A stretch of 62,848 nucleotides of DNA from Streptomyces luteolus (lineage in GTDB: Bacteria; Actinomycetota; Actinomycetes; Streptomycetales; Streptomycetaceae): NCBI RefSeq assembly GCF_029968015.1, contig NZ_JASCIS010000048.1, positions 1 through 62,848 on the forward strand, read 5' to 3'. Under the pieces are notes generated by a model. It saw only the letters and a list, made by a program, of their open reading frames with translations, did not search any database and had not been told where the DNA came from. Positions within the stretch are counted from its first letter, which is position 1. Each line of letters opens with the position of its first letter. Positions 57,301 through 62,848 of the stretch are shown here, piece by piece. A program made the translations under genes and the position numbers.

Positions 57301-58722
57301 GTGACGAGCACATCGCAGGCCCCGCAGGCGGCCAAGGGTCCACGTCCGGACCATCTCGGCCATGTCATCTTCATTACGGCTGCGGCCGCGATGGGCGGCT
57401 TCCTCTTCGGCTACGACAGTTCCGTGATCAACGGCGCGACCGTGGCCATCCAGCACCGGTTCGAAGTCAACGCGGACATGCTCGGCTGGATCATCGCCAC
57501 CGCGCTCCTCGGCTGTGCCGTCGGCGCCGCCCTCGCGGGCCGGATCGCCGACCGGATCGGCCGTATCCGCTGCATGCAGATCGCCGCCGTGATCTTCGCC
57601 GTCAGCGCCGTCGGCTCGGCCCTGCCCTTCGCCGCCTGGGACCTCACCATGTGGCGCCTGCTCGGCGGCGTCGGCATCGGCATGGCCTCGGTGATCGGCC
57701 CGGCCTACATCGCCGAGGTCGCCCCGCCCGCGTACCGCGGCCGGCTCGCCTCGTTCCAGCAGGCCGCCATCGTCATCGGCATCGCCGTCTCGCAGCTGGT
57801 CAACTACGGCATCCTCACCCTGGCCGACGGCGACCAGCGCGGACAGCTGGCGGGCCTGGAGGCCTGGCAGTGGATGCTCGGCGTGATGGTCCTCCCGGCC
57901 GTCCTGTACGGCCTGCTGTCCTTCGCGATCCCCGAGTCGCCGCGCTACCTGATCTCCGTGGGCCGGGTGGCCGACGCCAAGAAGGTGCTCACCGAGGTCG
58001 AGGGCACCGGCATCGACGCGCACGCGCGCGCCGCCGAGATCGAGGACGCCATGCGCCGCGAGCACAAGCCGTCCTTCAAGGACCTGCTCGGCAAGGTCGG
58101 CTTCCTGCCCATCGTCTGGATCGGCATCGGCCTCTCGGTGTTCCAGCAGCTCGTCGGCATCAACGTGATCTTCTACTACTCGAACCAGCTGTGGCAGTCG
58201 ATCGGGCACGACCCGACCAGTTCGTTCCTGTACTCGTTCGAGACGTCGATCGTGAACATCGTCGGTACGGTCATCGCGATGATCTTCGTCGACCGGATCG
58301 GCCGCAAGCCGCTGGCCCTGATCGGCTCCGCCGGTATGGCGATCGCCCTGTTCACCATGGCGTGGGCGTTCTCGTACCGGACGGGCGCCGGTGACAACGT
58401 CTCGCTGCCCGACGCGCAGGGTCTGATCGCGATCATCGCCGCCAACGCCTTCGTCCTGTTCTTCGCGCTCTCCTGGGGCGTCGTGGTCTGGGTGCTGCTC
58501 GGCGAGATCTTCCCCGGCCGGATCCGCGCCGCCGCGCTCGGTGTGGCCGCGTCCGCGCAGTGGCTGGCCAACTTCGCGATCACCAAGACCTTCCCGAGCA
58601 TGTCCGAGTGGTCGCTGACCGGTTCGTACGTCATCTACGGCGCCTTCGCGGCGCTCTCCATCCCCTTCGTCCTGAAGTTCGTCCGCGAGACGAAGGGCAA
58701 GACTCTGGAGGAGATGGGCTAA
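57301..58722 (+). CDS. glcP: Glucose permease, major facilitator superfamily (GlcP)
   Basis: 473 residues, 12 predicted membrane helices, sugar-porter signatures: GGFLFGYDSSVINGA in TM1, RIADRIGRIR in loop 2-3, PESPRYL after TM6, QQLVGINVIFYYS in TM7 and DRIGRKPL in loop 8-9. Streptomyces GlcP is the main glucose/proton symporter and underlies glucose repression with GlkA. GTG 57301 has GAGGAG 8 nt upstream and gives the known GlcP length; ATG 57214 would add 29 unlikely residues. Confidence 0.95.
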   Translation: MTSTSQAPQAAKGPRPDHLGHVIFITAAAAMGGFLFGYDSSVINGATVAIQHRFEVNADMLGWIIATALLGCAVGAALAGRIADRIGRIRCMQIAAVIFAVSAVGSALPFAAWDLTMWRLLGGVGIGMASVIGPAYIAEVAPPAYRGRLASFQQAAIVIGIAVSQLVNYGILTLADGDQRGQLAGLEAWQWMLGVMVLPAVLYGLLSFAIPESPRYLISVGRVADAKKVLTEVEGTGIDAHARAAEIEDAMRREHKPSFKDLLGKVGFLPIVWIGIGLSVFQQLVGINVIFYYSNQLWQSIGHDPTSSFLYSFETSIVNIVGTVIAMIFVDRIGRKPLALIGSAGMAIALFTMAWAFSYRTGAGDNVSLPDAQGLIAIIAANAFVLFFALSWGVVVWVLLGEIFPGRIRAAALGVAASAQWLANFAITKTFPSMSEWSLTGSYVIYGAFAALSIPFVLKFVRETKGKTLEEMG

Positions 58723-58752
58723 TCCCCGCTGCCCCTCTCTCCAGATCGGTCG

Positions 58753-58781
58753 TGCCCCGGTTCAGTCCTTGAGCCGGGGCA
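58753..58781. terminator. Hairpin at the convergent glcP / LLM oxidoreductase ends
   Basis: TGCCCCGG (58753-58760) and CCGGGGCA (58774-58781), perfect 8-bp stem with 13-nt loop, overlapping the last codons and stop of the minus-strand gene. Confidence 0.45.
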
Positions 58782-59742
58782 TGACCCTTTCCGCGAACAG
58801 GTGCAGGGAGCGCCAGCCCTCGTCGAGCGGCATGCCGCCGCACAGCGGGTGCAGGATCAGGTTGTCGTGGCCGCCCTCGTTCAGGGTCACGCACTCGTCC
58901 GGGGTCAGGACCCGGTACACGCCCTCGGCCCGCAGCTCGGCCACGCTGCCCGCCCCCGAGCGCACCGCCGAGTGGATGTCCTGGTTCTGCCAGGAGGCGT
59001 ACGTCCGCGCCTCGTGCAGAAAGTGCTCGCCGTACTCGGCCCAGGTGCGGTCCGGGTCCTCGGAGATGTGCAGCAGTGGTGTCTCTTCCCCCGGCATCAT
59101 CGTCCAGCCCTCGGTGCCGTACTCGCGCAGCTTCTCCTGGTAGTACGCCTCAAGGTCCGGCAGATGCGCGCTCGGGAAGAACGGCAGGCCGAGCCGGGCC
59201 GCCCGGCGCGCCGCGGGCTTCGACGAACCGCCCACCAGAAGCAGCGGATGGGGCTCCGTGTACGGCTTCGGCGTCACCCGGACCGTACGGCCGCGGAATT
59301 CGAAGGGCTCCCCGGTCCACGCCTTGAGCAGCGTCTCCAGGAGCTCGTCCTGCAGCGCCCCGCGCCGCGCCCAGTCGACGCCGGCGGCCTCGTACTCCTC
59401 GCGCCGGTAGCCGATCCCGGCGACGGTCACCAGACGGCCGCCGCTGAGCAGATCCAGTACGGCGATGTCCTCCGCGAGCCGCAGCGGATCGTGCAGCGGG
59501 CCGATGATCGCGGAGACGGTGACGGCGATCCGCCGCGTGGCCCCGAAGACCGCCCCCGCGAACGTGAACGGCGACGGCAGCCAGTTGTTGGCGGCGCCGT
59601 GGTGCTCCTCGGTCTGGATCGTGGCCAGACCCCGGTCGTCGCAGTACGCGGCCATCTCGACGGCGGCGCGGTAGCGGGCGGCGAGCAAATCGGGCGTCGC
59701 CGCGGGATCGACGAGGTTGAAACGTACGACGGTGACGGCCAT
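58762..59742 (-). CDS. LLM-class (luciferase-like) flavin-dependent oxidoreductase
   Basis: 326 residues, bacterial-luciferase TIM barrel: YCDDRGLATIQTEEHHGAAN at about 33-52, AIIGPLHDPLRLAEDIAVLD, GRLVTVAGIGYRREEYEAAG and PKPYTEPHPLLLVGGSS. Uses FMNH2 or F420H2; substrate unknown. The leader folds a purine-rich sequence into an 11-bp stem (59752-59808). The gene is convergent with glcP and downstream of the permease gene on the same strand. Confidence 0.92.
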   Translation of the reverse strand: MAVTVVRFNLVDPAATPDLLAARYRAAVEMAAYCDDRGLATIQTEEHHGAANNWLPSPFTFAGAVFGATRRIAVTVSAIIGPLHDPLRLAEDIAVLDLLSGGRLVTVAGIGYRREEYEAAGVDWARRGALQDELLETLLKAWTGEPFEFRGRTVRVTPKPYTEPHPLLLVGGSSKPAARRAARLGLPFFPSAHLPDLEAYYQEKLREYGTEGWTMMPGEETPLLHISEDPDRTWAEYGEHFLHEARTYASWQNQDIHSAVRSGAGSVAELRAEGVYRVLTPDECVTLNEGGHDNLILHPLCGGMPLDEGWRSLHLFAERVMPRLKD

Positions 59743-59751
59743 GACAGACGA

Positions 59752-59808
59752 CGTCCCCCTTCACCGGGAACACGGACTACGGGAACCGTGGCCTTGCGAA
59801 GGGGGACG
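59752..59808 (-). promoter_or_regulatory. Leader hairpin that would sequester the ribosome-binding region of the LLM gene
   Basis: CGTCCCCCTTC (59752-59762, plus strand) and GAAGGGGGACG (59798-59808) are exact reverse complements (11 bp), with an inner pair CACGG/CCGTG (59771-59790). On the minus strand the 3' arm carries AAGGGGG about 12 nt before the ATG at 59742, so pairing would hide it. Confidence 0.5.
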
Positions 59809-59843
59809 GTAGTTGACGCGACGTCAGATAGACAGGGGTCGGG

Positions 59844-61325
59844 TCAGACGGACACGGTCTCGCGCTCCGCCTCGGCCCGCGCGGGCGAACCGGCTTTCAC
59901 CGCAGGGGACTTGGAGCGCGGCAGCACCGCGTAGAGCAGGGCCGACACCGCGATGCCCGTCACCCAGCCGAGGCCGTGCCTGCCGATCCAGGAGGTGGCG
60001 AGCGGGCCCGCGAACCAGTCGACCTTGGTGAAGAGCAGCCCCGTCAGCAGGGCGACCGCCCACGCCGTCATGGCCTGCCAGGCGAAGCCGCCCTTGTACC
60101 AGTAGGCGGAGGTGCGCGTGGTGTCGAGCAGCGCCTCACCGTCGTACGACGTGCGGCGCAGCATGTCGACGCCGAAGACGCCGATCCAGGCCGAGAACGC
60201 CACCGCGAGCAGCGTCAGGAACGAGATGAACGAGCCGATGAAGCTGGTCGCCACCACCATCAGGAGGAAACCGAAGACCAGGCTGATCACCGCGTTCACG
60301 CTGACCGCCGCCGCGCGCGGCACCTTGATGCCGAGGGTCTGCGCGGTGAAGCCCGCCGAGTACATCGACATCGAGTTGATCAGGAGCATGCCGATCAGCG
60401 CGATCAGCAGATACGGCACCGCGATCCAGGTCGGGAGCAGTTCGCCGATGAACGCCACCGGGTCCTGCGCGCTCGCCAGGTTCGGCGTCGACACCGCCAT
60501 CACGGCGCCCATCAGGACCATCGGCAGGACGACGATGCCGGCGCCGCCGACGGTCGTGCCGACCAGCTTCTTCGACGAGGCCGCGCGCGGCAGGTACCGC
60601 GTGAAGTCCGGGCCCGAGGGCACCCAGCTGATGCCGCCCGCGCCGATCACGCCGATGCCCGCGACCACCATCGCCGCCGAGCCCGCGGGCTGGTCCACGA
60701 CCGCCGACCAGTCGGTCTCGGCGATCAGATAGCCGAGCACTAGCACGCTGAACGCGCCGAACAGATACGTCGACCACTTGCTGCACACCCGCAGCGCGTT
60801 GATGCCGAGCCCCGACACCAGGAACGTGCCGGTCACGAAGAGCAGCAGCGTCACCACGATCAGGACGGTGTTCGACTTCACACCGAAGAGCAGGTCGAGC
60901 ACGGTCAGGATCGCGTACGCACCCGTGACCGCGTTGATCGTCTCCCAGCCCCAGCGGGCCACCCAGATCAGCGAGCCAGGGAAGAGGTTGCCGCGCTGCC
61001 CGAAGACCGCCCGCGACAGCGCCATACCGGGAGCGCCCCCGCGCTTGCCCGCGATGGAGATCAGGCCCACGATCCCGTACGAGACGAGGGGGGCCACCGT
61101 CGCGACGAGCAGCACCTGCCAGATGTTCAGGCCGTTGAAGACCACCAGGCCCGCGCCCATGGTGAGCAGCAGCACACTGATGTTGGCGGCGACCCAGGTC
61201 GGGAACAGCTCCCGGACCTTGCCGGTGCGCTCGCTGTCGGGAACCGGTTCAAGACCGCGGGTCTCTATCGCGCTCTCGGTCTCGACGGCGGAAGCCTCGG
61301 CGGAGGCACTTGGGGACGCGGGCAT
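59844..61325 (-). CDS. NCS1-family purine/cytosine permease
   Basis: 493 residues, about 12 membrane helices. NCS1 features: LFPTWVAANISVLLLTMGAG in the first helix, ALSRAVFGQRGNLFPG, RWGWETINAVTGAYA and SWVPSGPDFTRYLPR. Substrate is a nucleobase or related compound such as cytosine, hydantoin or allantoin; not resolvable by eye. Cytoplasmic tails are Ser/Ala/Glu-rich. It lies 100 bp upstream of the LLM oxidoreductase, so the two may act on one nitrogenous substrate (inference). Divergent from ftsY. Confidence 0.92.
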   Translation of the reverse strand: MPASPSASAEASAVETESAIETRGLEPVPDSERTGKVRELFPTWVAANISVLLLTMGAGLVVFNGLNIWQVLLVATVAPLVSYGIVGLISIAGKRGGAPGMALSRAVFGQRGNLFPGSLIWVARWGWETINAVTGAYAILTVLDLLFGVKSNTVLIVVTLLLFVTGTFLVSGLGINALRVCSKWSTYLFGAFSVLVLGYLIAETDWSAVVDQPAGSAAMVVAGIGVIGAGGISWVPSGPDFTRYLPRAASSKKLVGTTVGGAGIVVLPMVLMGAVMAVSTPNLASAQDPVAFIGELLPTWIAVPYLLIALIGMLLINSMSMYSAGFTAQTLGIKVPRAAAVSVNAVISLVFGFLLMVVATSFIGSFISFLTLLAVAFSAWIGVFGVDMLRRTSYDGEALLDTTRTSAYWYKGGFAWQAMTAWAVALLTGLLFTKVDWFAGPLATSWIGRHGLGWVTGIAVSALLYAVLPRSKSPAVKAGSPARAEAERETVSV

Positions 61326-61497
61326 GCGGTAGCTCCGTGGGGGGAGAGGAGAGGGAACCGCAACTATCGTACGTTCGCCCTAAAAATGGCAAATAGGGCC
61401 CAAGGTCCCTTGGTCTGAGCGGCGAGGCTTACGGGCTTCAGCCGCCCGTGTCCGCACCGGCACGCCCGCCAGGGGTCTCCCGCATACTGGCAGGGTT

Positions 61498-62721
61498 ATG
61501 GACATCCTCATCCTTGCTGTAGTCATCGCCGTAGTCGTGATCGGCGCGATCAGCGGCCTGGTGGTGAGCGGCCGCAAGAAGAAGCAGCTGCCCCCGTCGG
61601 CCCCGTCGAGCACGCCGACCATCACCGAGCCCCCGGCCGAGCCGCACGTCGGCGAAGAGGCCGAGGAGCCACACGAAGAACCTCGCCGCACCATCGAGGA
61701 GGTCGAACTCCCCGAGGCGCAGGCGCCCGCGCCGGAAGCCCCCGCCGAAGAGGCCGAGGCCGTCGAGGCACCCGAGATCGAGGTGCCCGAGCCCACCGCC
61801 GGCCGACTGGTCCGGCTGCGCGCCCGCCTGTCCCGCTCGCAGAACACGCTCGGCAAGGGACTGCTCACGCTGCTCTCCCGCGAGCACCTCGACGACGACA
61901 CCTGGGAGGAGATCGAGGACACCCTCCTCACCGCCGACGTCGGCGTCGCCCCCACCCAGGAGCTGGTCGAGCGCCTCCGTGAGCGCGTCAAGGTCCTCGG
62001 CACCCGCACCCCCGACGAGCTCCGCGGCCTGCTCCGCGAGGAGCTGCTCACCCTGGTCGGTACGGACTTCGACCGTGAGGTGAAGACCGAGACCGGGCAC
62101 GAGGCGGGCGGCGTCCCCGGCGTCGTGATGGTCGTCGGCGTCAACGGCACCGGCAAGACCACCACGACGGGCAAGCTCGCCCGTGTCCTGGTCGCCGACG
62201 GCCGCACCGTCGTCCTCGGCGCCGCCGACACCTTCCGCGCCGCCGCCGCCGACCAGCTGCAGACCTGGGGCGAGCGAGTGGGCGCCTACACCGTGCGCGG
62301 CCCTGAGGCGGGCGACCCCGCCTCCGTCGCCTTCGACGCGGTGAAGGAGGGCAAGGAGATGGGCGTCGACGTGGTGCTCATCGACACCGCGGGCCGCCTG
62401 CACACCAAGACCGGGCTCATGGACGAGCTCGGGAAGGTCAAGCGGGTCGTGGAGAAGCACGGTCCGGTCGACGAGGTGCTCCTCGTCCTCGACGCGACGA
62501 CCGGGCAGAACGGCCTGGTCCAGGCCCGGGTGTTCGCCGAGGTGGTCGACATCACGGGCATCGTGCTGACGAAGCTGGACGGCACGGCGAAGGGCGGCAT
62601 CGTCGTCGCTGTGCAGCGGGAGCTGGGGGTTCCGGTCAAGCTGGTCGGGCTTGGGGAGGGGGCGGATGATCTGGCGCCGTTCGAGCCTGAGGCGTTTGTG
62701 GATGCGTTGATCGGGGAGTGA
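61498..62721 (+). CDS. ftsY: Signal recognition particle receptor FtsY
   Basis: 407 residues. N-terminal membrane helix (about 2-24, ILILAVVIAVVVIGAISGLV) typical of actinobacterial FtsY, an acidic Glu/Pro/Ala A-domain to about 100, then the NG domain: G1 GVNGTGKTTTTGKLA, G3 DTAGRLHTK, G4 TKLDGTAKGG and the GLGEGADDLAPFEPEAFVDA end. It receives ribosome-SRP complexes at the membrane. The membrane anchor is visible in the sequence, unlike E. coli FtsY. Confidence 0.96.
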   Translation: MDILILAVVIAVVVIGAISGLVVSGRKKKQLPPSAPSSTPTITEPPAEPHVGEEAEEPHEEPRRTIEEVELPEAQAPAPEAPAEEAEAVEAPEIEVPEPTAGRLVRLRARLSRSQNTLGKGLLTLLSREHLDDDTWEEIEDTLLTADVGVAPTQELVERLRERVKVLGTRTPDELRGLLREELLTLVGTDFDREVKTETGHEAGGVPGVVMVVGVNGTGKTTTTGKLARVLVADGRTVVLGAADTFRAAAADQLQTWGERVGAYTVRGPEAGDPASVAFDAVKEGKEMGVDVVLIDTAGRLHTKTGLMDELGKVKRVVEKHGPVDEVLLVLDATTGQNGLVQARVFAEVVDITGIVLTKLDGTAKGGIVVAVQRELGVPVKLVGLGEGADDLAPFEPEAFVDALIGE

Positions 62722-62787
62722 CGGGAGGCTCCCGTCGCGGCTGCCGGGCTTGGACAGTGACGCGCTGTCCGGGCCCGGCTTCGTTTT

Positions 62788-62840
62788 CCCCTCCCCGCCC
62801 CTTCCCGACTGTGTCCGATATGCGGCTGGCGCCGCGTGGC
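62788..62840 (-). repeat. Inverted copy of the dispersed intergenic repeat
   Basis: The reverse complement of 62788-62840 matches 13239-13291 with about two differences (GGACACAGTCGGG for GGGCACAGCCGGG). It follows ftsY; 62722-62787 holds a short hairpin-like CCGGGC/GCCCGG region and no gene. Confidence 0.75.
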
Positions 62841-62848
62841 CTGCCGGA

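Overview
The window is a stretch of Streptomyces chromosome. GC is very high with strong third-position bias, GTG and TTG starts are common, and the gene order is the conserved core block that I recall from S. coelicolor as roughly SCO5529 to SCO5580 (synteny from memory, not searched). The sequence opens inside the last third of cimA and closes just after ftsY.

Layout. 0-8.6 kb is a mostly accessory stretch: a secreted glycine-rich protein, an HxlR regulator divergent from two tandem imine-reductase-like oxidoreductases with a palindromic operator between them, a TetR regulator, a WhiJ/Scr-type module (two DUF397 proteins, an XRE regulator and a divergent anti-sigma-like ATPase), a YdeI-family gene broken by an amber codon, and a YceI protein with twin operator boxes. 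8.6-13 kb holds a Tat-exported family 8 polysaccharide lyase and accB-accE (acyl-CoA carboxylase). 13.3-24.1 kb holds two complete tandem conservons (cvnABCD twice, minus strand); their cvnD genes are almost identical in DNA, which suggests gene conversion. 24.7-28.7 kb holds a small unknown protein with a duplicated ANPRRT motif, a FAH-family hydrolase overlapping gltX, a HAD phosphatase and five tRNA genes (Gln, Glu, Glu, Gln, Glu), which are the substrates of the GltX enzyme. 28.9-33 kb holds ndgR divergent from leuCD, then hupS. 33.3-40.8 kb holds cofC, an acyltransferase-gpsA pair, ddlA, a DUF3515 lipoprotein, a stand-alone Lrp ligand domain, thiL-thiD and rpmB. 41-57 kb is the classical DAK2-recG-rsmD-coaD-DivIVA-like-yceD-rpmF-rnc-mutM-acyP-smc run. 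57-62.8 kb has glcP, a luciferase-like oxidoreductase, an NCS1 permease and ftsY.

The most unusual DNA is a 16-copy array with a period of about 32 bp (three helical turns) filling the recG-rsmD gap. More broadly, short tandem duplications of 14-27 bp sit on or beside the stop codons of several genes (ydeI remnant, cvnB2, ndgR, thiD, recG), and further 15-bp and 27-bp repeats lie inside coding sequences (thiD, cvnA2, the DivIVA-like gene). Nothing looks like a prophage, insertion sequence or CRISPR array.

Most genes are housekeeping: amino-acid synthesis (cimA, leuCD), fatty-acid precursors (accBE), thiamine, coenzyme A and F420 cofactors, ribosomal proteins, DNA repair and chromosome organisation (recG, mutM, smc, hupS), and protein targeting (ftsY). 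The regulatory and signalling content is the two conservons, the XRE/DUF397 module, NdgR and three local repressors with visible operators.
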